Assembly: GCF_009755275.1 (NCBI RefSeq)
Contig: NZ_WQLA01000003.1
Coordinates: forward strand, 372,001 to 436,000
Length of the DNA stretch: 64,000 bases
Reading direction: 5' to 3'
From: Mucilaginibacter aquatilis
GTDB taxonomy: Bacteria; Bacteroidota; Bacteroidia; Sphingobacteriales; Sphingobacteriaceae
The position numbers and the translations under genes were made by a program. Below are positions 9,395-19,003 of this stretch, piece after piece. A model generated the notes under the pieces. It saw only the letters and a list, made by a program, of their open reading frames with translations, made no database searches and was not told where the DNA came from. Within the stretch, counting starts at the first letter, position 1; every line of letters begins with the position of its first letter.

Positions 9395-12370
9395 TTATGC
9401 GTTAAGCTTCTTACCAAAATCGAGCATCACCGGGGTTGCAACGCAGATAGATGAGTAGGTACCGAAGCACACACCCACTAATAAGGCAAACGAGAATCCG
9501 CGGATTACATCGCCCCCAAAGATAAACAATACTATTAAAACAAACACTACTGTTAATGCAGTAATTATTGTACGGCTTAAAGTACTGTTAATTGCTTGGT
9601 TTACTACAAGTGCAGTATCATCGGTTTTAGCGTGTGTATGATTCAAGAACTCACGTATACGGTCAAACACAACCACGGTATCGTTAATTGAATAACCTAT
9701 AACGGTAAGTATAGCCGCAATGAAAGCCTGGTCAATATCAAGTGAGAATGGTAAGATGCCATTGAACAACGAGAAGAAAGATAGCACCAGCAAAGCATCG
9801 TGTGCTGTAGCAACCATTGCACCAAGGCTATATTGCCATTTGCGGAAACGGATTAAGATATAACCCGATATAGCTACGATGGCAAAAATAACCGTCCATA
9901 TAGCTGATGTTTTGATGTCATTAGCTATGGTTGGACCTACTTTTTGCGAACTTAAAATAGTGTACTTAGGTGTGATTTGTGACAATCCTTCACGTAAGGT
10001 TGTTTCTACCTTGTTATCAGCAACGGTACTGTTATCATCAATCATGTAGTTGGTTGTGATACGTACCTGCTTATCGCCACCAAAAGATTTAACTTCTGAT
10101 TTACCAACACCCAAAGTTTTTTCAATTCCCTCACGTACGGTTTCGGTAGTAGCGGCTTGTTCAAAACGTACTACATAACTGCGGCCACCCTGGAAATCCA
10201 CACCGTAGCTAAAGCCACGGGTAAACATTGAAATGATACCAGCTAAAATGAATATAGCTGAGAAAGCGTAAAATTTGAAGCGATTTTTAACGAATGCAAA
10301 GTTTGCGTTTTTGAACAACTTAGAGCTCCATGGATTTGAAAATTTGATATCCATGTTTTTGTCTAGCATCCATTCAAAAATTACACGGGTAATTAATAAT
10401 GAACAGAACAATGATGTTACGATACCTATCATCAATGTAGTAGCGAAACCCTGGATAGGGCCGGTACCAAAGATGAATAAGATAACACCTGTTAAAAAGC
10501 TACTGATTTGTGAATCGAGAATTGACGATAATGCGTGTTTGTAACCATCGGCAATGGCAAGGCGCTTCGATTTACCCAGTGCAAGCTCTTCACGTACACG
10601 TTCGTAAATTAATACGTTGGCATCAACCGATATACCTAAGATGAGCACTATACCGGCAATACCAGGTAGAGTTAGTACTGCACCAATACTGGTTAGTACA
10701 CCCATCAGGAAGAATACGTTAACAAATACTGCAGCATCAGCAACTGCACCTGCACTGTTATAGTAAAGAACCATAAACACAAGTACAATTACCAAACCAA
10801 CAGCACATGACATTAAACCATCATTGATAGCTTCCTGGCCTAATGAAGGACCAACGATGTCTTCAGAAACAATACGAGCAGGAGCAGGTAAACGACCAGC
10901 TTTTAAAACGTTAGATAAATCTTTGGTTTCATCCTGGGTAAAGCTACCGCTGATAGATGAACGGCCACCTGATATTTCATTGCTTACACGCGGAGCAGAT
11001 ACAACGTTATCATCAAGAACAATTGCAATGCTGCGGTTATCATTTTCATCACCCGGATTGCCGGCTGCTTCAGCAGTAACTCTTCTCCACGTTTTAGCAC
11101 CGTCAGAGTTCATTTCCATGCTTACTTCATAGCCACCGCTATTTGGGTCAACATCGCTACGAGCATCAGTAATAGCTTCGCCACTCAATACAGGGCCGTT
11201 ATCAGCACCTGATAACTTGATTGCGTAAAGTGCTAATCTTTTGTCAGCAACATCGCCTGATTTTGAAGCCCACAATAAGCGAAGATTTTTAGGCAATACT
11301 GCCTGTACTTCTGCGCTTTTTAAGTAGCCATTAACTCTGGCAGTATCTTTAATTGCGGCAGTACCTACAACTGGACCAGGATAAGCCTGAGGACCATTTG
11401 GACCCTGACCAAATGCAGGAGACAAAACAGCAAACAAAGGCATAGTTTCTGCAAGCTGGTTTTTGTTTTTCAATGCAGATGCAGAGGTATCTTTCGCATT
11501 GTTTTGTTTAACCTTGCTAAGTAACGAGCCGCCTTTTTTTGCAGTGTCATTAGCGGCTACTGCAGGGGCTATAGAAACGGTATCTTTTTTAGCTGTTTTG
11601 TTTTTAGCAGCAAGTATACCATTGATGTTATTTAATAATTGGAAAACTTCAGTATTATCAAAAGTCGCGTAAAACTCAAGCTTAGCCGAGCCTTGTAACA
11701 GTTTACGTACACGCTCTTTACTTGCTTCTGATACACCCGGAAGTTCAATTTGTATACGGTTGCCTGCCTGTAATTGAATGTTAGGAGATGTTACACCAAA
11801 TTTATCAATACGGTTACGTAAGATGTTGAATGATTGCGTAACGGCAGTATTTGACTGATCACGCAGGTATTTTTCAACGTCATTGTTGCTGGCATCAAAC
11901 TTAAGGTTGCTTTGGTTTGACTGGGTTGAAAAAATTGGAGCCAGCTTACCATTAGGACTTAGCTTTTTATACTCACGCATAAAAATGTCAATGTAATTAT
12001 CAGGGCTGGTTTTAGCAACAACATCAGCGTTATGTAATGCCTGGTTAAAGGTTACATCTTTGTTGTCGTTTGATAATGACCTGATTAGCTCGCTTAACGA
12101 AACCTGCATGGTAACGTTCATACCACCTTTAAGGTCAAGGCCTAATGCAAGTTCACGGTCTTTGCAATACTGATAATTGTGACCAAATAACGGATATACC
12201 GGCTGCGACGCTATTGAGTCGAGATAAGCTTTTTCTTTGTCCGGGTTGCCCTTAGCATAGGCTTTTGCATCATCTTCGACGCTGTTGGTAACCCACGTGA
12301 ACGAAAGCTGGTATAAGCAAACAACTGCCACAATAATGGCAAAAAATTTAATAACCCCTTTACCTTGCAT
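9395..12370 (-). CDS. secDF: Protein translocase subunit SecDF (fused)
   Basis: Proton-driven membrane partner of SecYEG that pulls exported proteins across the inner membrane. A natural SecD-SecF fusion of 991 aa, the common arrangement in Bacteroidota. SecD part: TM1 at 7-25, GLDLKGGMN (about 77-85), periplasmic P1 domain, and TM helices with ISVDANVLIYERVREE. SecF part: FSYGVDFQGGRSY and IGYSINDTVVVFDRIREF. Between about residues 250 and 335 there is a Lys/Ala/Asp/Thr-rich, probably flexible insertion in the periplasmic region. Own promoter candidate upstream and terminator downstream. Confidence 0.96.
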   Translation of the reverse strand: MQGKGVIKFFAIIVAVVCLYQLSFTWVTNSVEDDAKAYAKGNPDKEKAYLDSIASQPVYPLFGHNYQYCKDRELALGLDLKGGMNVTMQVSLSELIRSLSNDNKDVTFNQALHNADVVAKTSPDNYIDIFMREYKKLSPNGKLAPIFSTQSNQSNLKFDASNNDVEKYLRDQSNTAVTQSFNILRNRIDKFGVTSPNIQLQAGNRIQIELPGVSEASKERVRKLLQGSAKLEFYATFDNTEVFQLLNNINGILAAKNKTAKKDTVSIAPAVAANDTAKKGGSLLSKVKQNNAKDTSASALKNKNQLAETMPLFAVLSPAFGQGPNGPQAYPGPVVGTAAIKDTARVNGYLKSAEVQAVLPKNLRLLWASKSGDVADKRLALYAIKLSGADNGPVLSGEAITDARSDVDPNSGGYEVSMEMNSDGAKTWRRVTAEAAGNPGDENDNRSIAIVLDDNVVSAPRVSNEISGGRSSISGSFTQDETKDLSNVLKAGRLPAPARIVSEDIVGPSLGQEAINDGLMSCAVGLVIVLVFMVLYYNSAGAVADAAVFVNVFFLMGVLTSIGAVLTLPGIAGIVLILGISVDANVLIYERVREELALGKSKRLAIADGYKHALSSILDSQISSFLTGVILFIFGTGPIQGFATTLMIGIVTSLFCSLLITRVIFEWMLDKNMDIKFSNPWSSKLFKNANFAFVKNRFKFYAFSAIFILAGIISMFTRGFSYGVDFQGGRSYVVRFEQAATTETVREGIEKTLGVGKSEVKSFGGDKQVRITTNYMIDDNSTVADNKVETTLREGLSQITPKYTILSSQKVGPTIANDIKTSAIWTVIFAIVAISGYILIRFRKWQYSLGAMVATAHDALLVLSFFSLFNGILPFSLDIDQAFIAAILTVIGYSINDTVVVFDRIREFLNHTHAKTDDTALVVNQAINSTLSRTIITALTVVFVLIVLFIFGGDVIRGFSFALLVGVCFGTYSSICVATPVMLDFGKKLNA

Positions 12371-12420
12371 GGTGTAATCTATGTGTAAAATTAATTTATA
12401 AGCTTTTTAAAATAAGGAGG

Positions 12421-12428
12421 CAAATCTA
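12421..12428 (-). promoter_or_regulatory. -7 element of secDF promoter
   Basis: TAGATTTG on the minus strand, a perfect TAnnTTTG match about 50 nt before the secDF start and downstream of folA. No convincing -33 element seen. Confidence 0.4.
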
Positions 12429-12482
12429 ATAAAATTTCGTAAGCGTAACGTGTTAATTAAAACAAAATAAAGTTGATAGCTG

Positions 12483-12965
12483 TTAGCGGCGCTCAAGGGT
12501 AATGAAAGAGTAAGGGTAAGCGTGCTTTTCATCAGCCTCAAAGTTTTCCCTCGCTGTTTCCCTCCATTCGTTTTTATTAAGTTGCGTGAAGTAAGCATCA
12601 GCGTTAAAATCCTGATGAACAATGGTTAAGTAAATGCGGTTTACTAATGGTAATGCCAGGGCGTATATTTCAGCTCCGCCAATAATGTCAATTTCAGGCT
12701 CGCCTTTACATAAGTTAAGTGCCTCATCAATTGAATGTACAACTTCGCAGCCTTCAATATTAATTTGCTGCCTGGTAACTACAATATTACGTCGGTTAGG
12801 CAATGGCTTACCTACAGATTCATACGTTTTACGGCCCATAATTATGCTATGGCCCGTGGTTAATTGCCTGAAATGCTTAAGGTCATTTGGAAGATGCCAA
12901 AGCAGTTCATTATCTTTTCCTATTGCGTTGTTGGTAGCTATGGCTACTACTATATTAATATTCAT
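12483..12965 (-). CDS. folA: Dihydrofolate reductase
   Basis: NADPH-dependent reduction of dihydrofolate to tetrahydrofolate, 160 aa. Typical N-terminus NIVVAIATNNAIGKDNELLWHLPNDLKHF with the catalytic acidic residue Asp28, the NADPH-binding GRKTYES (residues 44-50), PLPNRRNIVVTR, and IIGGAEIYALALP. It lies 58 nt downstream of thyA on the same strand; thymidylate synthase makes dihydrofolate and FolA regenerates tetrahydrofolate, so the pair forms one functional operon. Confidence 0.96.
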   Translation of the reverse strand: MNINIVVAIATNNAIGKDNELLWHLPNDLKHFRQLTTGHSIIMGRKTYESVGKPLPNRRNIVVTRQQINIEGCEVVHSIDEALNLCKGEPEIDIIGGAEIYALALPLVNRIYLTIVHQDFNADAYFTQLNKNEWRETARENFEADEKHAYPYSFITLERR

Positions 12966-13023
12966 TGAAGGTTTTTAACCATATTGCTTTGAAAAGTGAG
13001 GTCTGTTAATACTGTTTAGCTAC

Positions 13024-13845
13024 CTAAACCGCTACAGCACCTTTTATATGTGGCCAAGACTCATAGTTCTCTAACGTAAAATCTTCAAATTTAAAAGCAA
13101 ATATATCTTTCACTTCCGGGTTTATCTTCATTACCGGTAGTGGGTGAGGTGTGCGTGATAGTTGCAGGTTGGCCTGCTCAATATGGTTGTTATAAAGGTG
13201 AGCGTCGCCAAAAGTGTGTATAAAGTCACCATAGTCAAGGTCGCACACCTGTGCCATCATCATGGTAAGCAATGCGTATGATGCAATGTTGAATGGAACG
13301 CCTAAAAATATATCAGCGCTGCGCTGGTAAAGTTGGCAAGATAGCTTGCCTTTGGTTTCCCCTTTATCAGCGTTTGGCGGCTCAACATAAAATTGAAATA
13401 AACTATGGCAGGGTGGAAGCGCCATTTGATCAACATCGGCAACGTTCCAGGCAGATACCATAATACGGCGTGAGTCGGGGTTGGTTTTGAGCTGCTTTAC
13501 AACCTGACTGATTTGATCTATATGCCTGCCGTCGGGCGTTGGCCAAGAGCGCCACTGGTACCCGTAAACCGGACCTAAATTCCCCTCTGCATCAGCCCAT
13601 TCATCCCATATGCGTACGCCATTTTCTTTCAAATATTTGATATTTGTATCGCCGCTTAAAAACCATATAAGCTCATGTATAATAGATTTGAGGTGAAGCT
13701 TTTTGGTAGTCACTAACGGAAAGCCTTCTTTTAAATTAAAGCGCATTTGATAACCAAAAACGCTAATAGTGCCGGTTCCGGTGCGATCGTGCTTTTGAGC
13801 GCCATTTTCCAGCACGTGGCGCATCAGGTCAAGATATTGTTTCAT
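13024..13845 (-). CDS. thyA: Thymidylate synthase
   Basis: Methylates dUMP to dTMP using methylenetetrahydrofolate. 273 aa from ATG 13845 ([15 protein letters not shown], the family N-terminus); an upstream in-frame start would add nine atypical residues. Catalytic Cys146 in [13 protein letters not shown], the phosphate-binding RRIMVSAWN, and [18 protein letters not shown] are all present. A short insertion of about 9 residues ([12 protein letters not shown]) sits between FQFYV and the [10 protein letters not shown] strand, making it slightly longer than the 264-residue E. coli enzyme. First gene of the thyA-folA operon. Confidence 0.96.
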   Translation of the reverse strand: MKQYLDLMRHVLENGAQKHDRTGTGTISVFGYQMRFNLKEGFPLVTTKKLHLKSIIHELIWFLSGDTNIKYLKENGVRIWDEWADAEGNLGPVYGYQWRSWPTPDGRHIDQISQVVKQLKTNPDSRRIMVSAWNVADVDQMALPPCHSLFQFYVEPPNADKGETKGKLSCQLYQRSADIFLGVPFNIASYALLTMMMAQVCDLDYGDFIHTFGDAHLYNNHIEQANLQLSRTPHPLPVMKINPEVKDIFAFKFEDFTLENYESWPHIKGAVAV

Positions 13846-13961
13846 ATAAACAGGTTGCAAGCACCTAAACACCTCATTAAATTGCTTGCGGATACAAATA
13901 AAATTAATCTATTTTGGCTTTCCTATTAATTTGAAGAAATAGGTAATGTTTTAACGCAATT

Positions 13962-14768
13962 ATGATCATTTTTCCAAACGCAAAAATTAATATCGGCCTC
14001 AATATTACTGAACGACGTGCTGATGGCTACCACAATATTGAAAGCGTTTTTTATCCGTTAATGATTAAAGATGTCTTGGAAATTATTGAAAGCGATACGC
14101 TTCAGTTCCAATCGTCAGGCATTGCAATTCCAGGTAGCGTTGAAAGCAACCTTTGCTTAAAAGCTTACAACCTGCTCAAAAATGACTTTCCGCAGCTGCC
14201 TTACGTAAGTATTCATTTACATAAAAATATACCCATTGGTGCAGGGTTAGGGGGCGGCTCGGCTGATGCTGCTTTCTTTATTAAGCTGATGAATGAAACG
14301 TTCAAATTGGGGCTTGAGGATGAGCATATGATGAATTATGCACGTAAACTGGGAGCTGATTGTGCCTTTTTTATAAGTAACAAACCATTATATGCTTTCA
14401 ATAAAGGAGACGAATTTGAAAGTGTAGCACTGGACCTCGCGCCGTACAGCCTGGCGTTGGTAATGCCTCCGGTACATGTTTCAACAGCGCAAGCTTACAA
14501 TGGTGTTATACCAAGGTTGCCCTCCGCGGCACTGAAAGAGCTTATAAAACTACCTGTTACAGACTGGATAGAACGTATTAAAAACGATTTCGAACCACAT
14601 ATATTCGAAGCATTTCCAATTATTGAAAAAGTGAAAAGTGCGCTATATGATGCAGGTGCCCTTTACGCATCAATGAGTGGAAGTGGTGCTTCAGTTTTCG
14701 GCATATTTGAAAGCACGCCAGATCTTTCTAACCTTGAAGGCGAAAATCAGGTGTTTTATAATTTATAG
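13962..14768 (+). CDS. ispE: 4-diphosphocytidyl-2-C-methyl-D-erythritol kinase
   Basis: GHMP-family kinase of the MEP pathway of isoprenoid synthesis; phosphorylates CDP-methylerythritol. Signature N-terminus FPNAKINIGLNITERRADGYHNIESVFYPL, ATP-binding loop IPIGAGLGGGSADAA (about residues 90-104), and C-terminal SMSGSGASVFGIF. 268 aa, a normal length. It ends 5 nt from the convergent OmpA-family gene with no visible terminator between them. Confidence 0.95.
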   Translation: MIIFPNAKINIGLNITERRADGYHNIESVFYPLMIKDVLEIIESDTLQFQSSGIAIPGSVESNLCLKAYNLLKNDFPQLPYVSIHLHKNIPIGAGLGGGSADAAFFIKLMNETFKLGLEDEHMMNYARKLGADCAFFISNKPLYAFNKGDEFESVALDLAPYSLALVMPPVHVSTAQAYNGVIPRLPSAALKELIKLPVTDWIERIKNDFEPHIFEAFPIIEKVKSALYDAGALYASMSGSGASVFGIFESTPDLSNLEGENQVFYNL

Positions 14769-14773
14769 AAAAG

Positions 14774-16678
14774 TTATTTAGCCACTATTCTAAATTCAGT
14801 GCGGCGGTTTTTTGCTTTGCCATCTTCAGTAGTATTTGGAGCTACAGGATTCAATTTGCCATAACCTTTAAACTGAAGCTTATTACCATTTACGCCATGA
14901 TTAACCAAATATTGGTAAACTGCTTTTGCGCGGTTGGCCGATAAGGATTGATTAATTGCATCGTTTCCAGAATTGTCGGTATAACCAGCTATTTCTATAC
15001 TTACGGTTGGGTTCATGGCCATAAAATCAATCAAATACCGTAAAGCGGACTGCGACTCGGGACGCAGATCGTACCGGTTTATATCAAAAAAAATGTTTTT
15101 CAGGATAGCCGATTTGCCAATTTCGATTGTGTTTAAAGGGACTTCTATATTAAAAGGTTTATGCGTTTCGCCTTTATTAAGCGAAAAGTTTTCTGATGAA
15201 AACAGATAACCGTTTTTGATGATGGTTAAGCCATAATTGCGGCCGGTAACTAACGGAACTAAAAAATCGCCGCCTGTGGCCGAACTAGTATTTTGGTAAA
15301 CCGGGATGTTCGTGGCTAAATCAACTATTTCCACATTGGCTTCCATCGGTTGTTTAGTTGCTGCATCTATAACTGATCCTTTGACATAGGTAACTGCATG
15401 TGGCTTCGATTTTTCAGGAAGCTCAAACATATAAATATCAAAGCCGCCGTAACCGCTTAATGTATTTGAAGCAAAGTAAGCAAAGCCGCCGGTTGTGCTT
15501 ATGCTCATACCGTTTTCATCACCGCAGGAATTTATAGGATAGCCCAGGTTTTCGGGTTTTTGCCATTTGCCGGCGTTGTTAATGCGGCTTACAAATAAAT
15601 CTTTATTACCTAATCCGGGCCAACCATTTGAGCAAAAATAGAGTGTGCTATCATCGGGGTGTATGTATGGCGACTGCTCGTCATAAGGGGTGTTAATGTT
15701 TGGTCCAAGGTTTTCAGGTTCGGCCCAGCCTTTGTCGGTTAAGCGGCATTTCCAAATATCGTAACCACCATAGCCACCTTTACGGTTACTAACAAAATAA
15801 AGGGTGTGTCCATCTGCAGATATAGATGGTTGTGATTCCCAGCCCGAACTGTTTACGGGCGCGCCCAAATTAAATGGCTTTCCCCAATCATCGCCCTTAC
15901 GTTGCGTTACGTATATATCGCAACGGCCCATACCATCGGGCCGGTTGCAGCCCGTAAAAAATAAATACTTGCCATCCTGAGAAAGCGATTGGGCACCCTC
16001 GTTGTATTCGGCTGTATTAATAAATTTGCTTAAATACGTGGCAGCACCCCATTGATTATTAAGTCTTATGCTTTTATAAAAGTCTTCATTATTTTGAACT
16101 TTACGTGTAAATATCAGCGTATTATCATCTGCCGCCGATACAGGCATGTACTCATCATTTGGCGAGTTTATTTCAGGGCCTAAATTTATTGGCTTAAACT
16201 GTACAGGGTTTTTAATAGCTATGATACTAAAATCAGCATCGGCTATTAGTTTTTTTGCAAAGAAGCGGTTCTCGGCAGTTAAGTTTGCGTAAGTAATATA
16301 TTTTTCAAGATGAACCTTAGCCTGTTCATACTCGCCCGAATTGATTTCAAGCTCACCTAATTTTAAATATATGCTACGGCTCAACTCTGCGTTCAGGTCC
16401 AGCGCCTTGCGGTAATGCACAATAGCATCTTTGTATTGCTGTAAACTTTTATGAAGATCGGCAAGTTGCACATGTGCCTCGGCAAAATTGTCATCGGCCG
16501 CTATAGCACTTTGTAATTGCTGAATAGCATTTGCCCTGTCCTGACGGTCTAAAAATGCACCAGCTTTTTTGTAATAAGTTATGGCAGCAGCGTTAGTTGT
16601 GCTGTATTTTGACTGTGCGGTTACCTTAAACCCTAAAAAAAACAGCAGTAAAATAAGCCAATACCTAACATTAATCAT
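14774..16678 (-). CDS. TPR / PD40 / OmpA-domain outer-membrane-associated protein
   Basis: 634 aa exported protein: signal peptide (MINVRYWLILLLFFLGFKVTAQ), TPR repeats (about 30-150), a series of PD40/WD40-like beta-propeller repeats recognisable by repeated ADGHTLYFVSNRKGGYGGYDIW-like segments, a small carboxypeptidase-regulatory-like domain (SVIDAATKQPMEANVEI), and a C-terminal OmpA peptidoglycan-binding domain (IFFDINRYDLRPES...NRRTEFRIV). This architecture is frequent in Bacteroidota and is thought to tie outer-membrane complexes to peptidoglycan, related to the gliding/T9SS-associated PorE/SprE-like lipoproteins. The start at 16678 is chosen because a -7 element lies just upstream. Confidence 0.88.
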   Translation of the reverse strand: MINVRYWLILLLFFLGFKVTAQSKYSTTNAAAITYYKKAGAFLDRQDRANAIQQLQSAIAADDNFAEAHVQLADLHKSLQQYKDAIVHYRKALDLNAELSRSIYLKLGELEINSGEYEQAKVHLEKYITYANLTAENRFFAKKLIADADFSIIAIKNPVQFKPINLGPEINSPNDEYMPVSAADDNTLIFTRKVQNNEDFYKSIRLNNQWGAATYLSKFINTAEYNEGAQSLSQDGKYLFFTGCNRPDGMGRCDIYVTQRKGDDWGKPFNLGAPVNSSGWESQPSISADGHTLYFVSNRKGGYGGYDIWKCRLTDKGWAEPENLGPNINTPYDEQSPYIHPDDSTLYFCSNGWPGLGNKDLFVSRINNAGKWQKPENLGYPINSCGDENGMSISTTGGFAYFASNTLSGYGGFDIYMFELPEKSKPHAVTYVKGSVIDAATKQPMEANVEIVDLATNIPVYQNTSSATGGDFLVPLVTGRNYGLTIIKNGYLFSSENFSLNKGETHKPFNIEVPLNTIEIGKSAILKNIFFDINRYDLRPESQSALRYLIDFMAMNPTVSIEIAGYTDNSGNDAINQSLSANRAKAVYQYLVNHGVNGNKLQFKGYGKLNPVAPNTTEDGKAKNRRTEFRIVAK

Positions 16679-16714
16679 ATCTGTTTCAGCACTAAAAATA
16701 TGCCTTTTACGTAT

Positions 16715-16722
16715 CAAATATA
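16715..16722 (-). promoter_or_regulatory. -7 element for the OmpA-family gene
   Basis: TATATTTG on the minus strand, about 37 nt before ATG 16678. The alternative start at 16735 would lie upstream of it, which supports the shorter protein. No clear -33 element. Confidence 0.4.
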
Positions 16723-16856
16723 AATATTGTTTCAAGGTTAATATTATAAGTTTTTACTGTTGATAAAGATTAATGATAGCGAAAAGAACCATTAACAGTT
16801 TAGTTTTGTTAAACCAATGGTTAATATTTATTTAAAATCAATTGGAAAAAACATGA

Positions 16857-16864
16857 TATTTTTG
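16857..16864 (+). promoter_or_regulatory. -7 element for the lipoprotein-Rieske operon
   Basis: TATTTTTG, a perfect TAnnTTTG, 27 nt before ATG 16891. No good -33 element recognised. Confidence 0.4.
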
Positions 16865-16890
16865 ATTATAATTACTTGAAAATAAGTTAT

Positions 16891-17649
16891 ATGAAAAAAC
16901 TCTACATGCTGTGTGCTGTACTTACATGCTTAACGCTTACATCTTGCGTAGACATCATTGAGCGATATAACTTTAAAGCGAATGGCACTTGTGAGGTTAT
17001 TTACGACTTTGACATGAGCAAGGCCGTCTCTATACTACATAACTTACTATCAGACTCGGTTATGGCTACACCGCAATTTGCTATCGCCAAAGATACGGTG
17101 ATGAATTTATATAATGCTTTGCCCGATAGCACGCAAAACAAAATGACAGCCAATGAGGTGAAGTTAGCGCAAAGCAGTAACCTGGCCATTAACATGAACT
17201 TGAGACAAGATTTGATGAAGGTAAGCATAAAGCATCAGGCAGCAACACCTGCCGATTTAGAATACTACCTGCAACAGATGTCAAAACTGGCTAACTATGG
17301 CAGTCAGGAAAAACGAAAAGGCATGAGCATGGATTTTACAGCACAGCAGTTGATAGCAGGGCAGGAGTGCTACTCGTACCAGGTAACATCAAGCAAGTTT
17401 TGCCGCATAATTGACAAAGAGAAATTCAATAATTTTTTGAAGAAAACCGGGTCGGCTTTCGCCGCAGCAAAAGCGCTGCTTATTGAAACACCTTACAAGG
17501 TTGTATTGAATTTTGCCAAGCCGGTAAAGAAAATTGATAATAAAAGGGCAACACTCTCAGCAGACAGAAAACAAGTGATCATACAAACCAATATGGATGA
17601 GTTGATTAAAAATCCAACTTTAATGAATTTGCAGATTGATTTTGAATAA
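16891..17649 (+). CDS. Lipoprotein of unknown function
   Basis: 252 aa with a clear lipoprotein signal: MKKLYMLCAVLTCLTLTSC, lipobox LTSC with Cys19. The rest is a soluble, charged domain with no motif I recognise. The text DIIERYNFKANGTCEVIYDFDMSK resembles the N-terminus of small Bacteroidota lipoproteins carrying beta-sheet domains. ATG 16891 is preferred to the TTG at 16876. Its stop overlaps the Rieske gene start (TAATG), so the two are translationally coupled; a joint role is inferred only from that. Confidence 0.75.
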   Translation: MKKLYMLCAVLTCLTLTSCVDIIERYNFKANGTCEVIYDFDMSKAVSILHNLLSDSVMATPQFAIAKDTVMNLYNALPDSTQNKMTANEVKLAQSSNLAINMNLRQDLMKVSIKHQAATPADLEYYLQQMSKLANYGSQEKRKGMSMDFTAQQLIAGQECYSYQVTSSKFCRIIDKEKFNNFLKKTGSAFAAAKALLIETPYKVVLNFAKPVKKIDNKRATLSADRKQVIIQTNMDELIKNPTLMNLQIDFE

Positions 17650-17981
17650 TGGCCTGGTATAAAGTTGCTGATGCTTTTGATTTAAGTAAGCCATTTATAA
17701 GAAAAGTATCGGCTGGTGGCAAATCAATTTGCTTGGTTAATGCAGATAAAGTATACGCTGTGTCTTCAAAATGCCCTCACGCCGGCGCAGACCTAAGTGG
17801 CGGCTGGTGCAAAAATGGAAAGCTTATTTGCCCGTTTCATCGCTATGCCTATGATCTTGAAACAGGTAAGGGAGCGCCGGGACAAAACGATTTTATTAAC
17901 GTTTATTCTGTTGAGATAAAAGATGACGGAGTATATGTGCAGGTGACATCGTGGCTTGAAAGACTTACCGGCAAGAAATAA
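17649..17981 (+). CDS. Small Rieske [2Fe-2S] ferredoxin-like protein
   Basis: 110 aa, a single Rieske domain with both cluster-binding boxes: CPHAG (Cys42, His44) and CPFHRY (Cys61, His64). The protein has no signal peptide or catalytic domain, so it resembles the small NirD/biphenyl-dioxygenase-ferredoxin type electron carriers. The redox partner is not identifiable; the adjacent NADH-dependent enzymes in the window are not in the same operon. Its ATG overlaps the stop of the upstream lipoprotein gene. Confidence 0.88.
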   Translation: MAWYKVADAFDLSKPFIRKVSAGGKSICLVNADKVYAVSSKCPHAGADLSGGWCKNGKLICPFHRYAYDLETGKGAPGQNDFINVYSVEIKDDGVYVQVTSWLERLTGKK

Positions 17982-17983
17982 AT

Positions 17984-18023
17984 AAGGAATGTAAGCCATT
18001 CTATTGCAAAGCTTACATTCCTT
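17984..18023. terminator. Hairpin between Rieske gene and folD
   Basis: Perfect 13-bp stem AAGGAATGTAAGC / GCTTACATTCCTT (17984-17996 and 18011-18023), between convergent genes. T tracts are weak, so termination is probable rather than certain. Confidence 0.65.
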
Positions 18024-18042
18024 ATGTCTATAATGGAAGATG

Positions 18043-18933
18043 CTACGCCAAGTCTGGGTAAACCACTCTGTTTGCTGATGCCAATGTATTTTGTAACAGG
18101 CCAATAATGGTCATTAAACCAACACCACCGGGTACAGGAGTTATCCATGACGCTTTAGGAGCCACATTCTCGAAATCAACATCACCGTATAATTTGTAGC
18201 CAGACTTGGTTAGGGTTGATGTTTCGCGGTTCATGCCTACGTCAATAACTACAGCACCTTCTTTTACCATATCGGCGGTAATGAAGTTCTTTTTACCAAT
18301 AGCTACAATCAATATATCGGCATCAAGTGTGAACTTTTTAATATCAGGCGTACGGCTGTGACAAATGGTTACGGTACAGTTTCCTGGCTGGGTATTACGC
18401 GCCATTAAAATGCTCATAGGGGAGCCAACAATATTGCTGCGGCCAACTACAACGCAATGCTTACCAGCGGTTTCAATACCATATTCTTTAAGCATCAAGG
18501 TAATTCCATATGGGGTAGCAGGGATAAATGACGGCAGGTTGCGCTGCATACGGCCCAAATTTACCGGGTGAAAACCGTCAACATCTTTACGGTGATCTAT
18601 ACGTTCGGTTACCTTCTCTGGGTCAATGTGTTTAGGCAACGGAAGTTGAACAATGATGCCGTCAATGTCGGCATCGGCATTTAACTCTGCTACTTTTTGT
18701 AATAGCTCTTCTTCGGTTACATTGTCTTCATATCGAACCAGACTTGATTTGAAACCCACCTTTTCGCAATTTTTCATTTTGCTTGCAACGTATGTTTCGC
18801 TGCCGCCATCATGGCCAACTAATACTGCCACCAGGTGTGGTTTACGGCCGCTACGTTGTAAATATTCGGCTGCCTTTTCGGCAATCTCAACTTTCAGTTT
18901 CTCAGATACGTATTTTCCGTCGAGTAGTTGCAT
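18043..18933 (-). CDS. folD: Methylenetetrahydrofolate dehydrogenase/cyclohydrolase
   Basis: Bifunctional enzyme interconverting methylene-, methenyl- and formyl-tetrahydrofolate in the cytoplasm. Motifs: [27 protein letters not shown] (catalytic Tyr/Lys region), [26 protein letters not shown], the NADP loop [13 protein letters not shown], and the C-terminal [12 protein letters not shown]. 296 aa from ATG 18933 (MQLLDGKYV). It lies downstream of lepA but is separated by a terminator. It supplies one-carbon folates used by the nearby thyA/folA products. Confidence 0.95.
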   Translation of the reverse strand: MQLLDGKYVSEKLKVEIAEKAAEYLQRSGRKPHLVAVLVGHDGGSETYVASKMKNCEKVGFKSSLVRYEDNVTEEELLQKVAELNADADIDGIIVQLPLPKHIDPEKVTERIDHRKDVDGFHPVNLGRMQRNLPSFIPATPYGITLMLKEYGIETAGKHCVVVGRSNIVGSPMSILMARNTQPGNCTVTICHSRTPDIKKFTLDADILIVAIGKKNFITADMVKEGAVVIDVGMNRETSTLTKSGYKLYGDVDFENVAPKASWITPVPGGVGLMTIIGLLQNTLASANRVVYPDLA

Positions 18934-18949
18934 AAATTGAATTTGTATT

Positions 18950-18984
18950 AAAAACAAAAGGACAAAGAAGTTCGTCCTTTGTCC
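18950..18984 (-). terminator. Terminator after lepA
   Basis: Minus-strand stem GGACAAAG / CTTTGTCC (18960-18967 and 18977-18984) followed by TTTTGTTTTT. It separates lepA from folD. Confidence 0.75.
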
Positions 18985-19003
18985 CTATTATAATAATGTA
19001 GAA

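Noticed and set aside
10275..11672. Antisense ORFs on the plus strand within secDF
   Set aside because: Opposite strand of a clearly conserved coding gene, no family resemblance.
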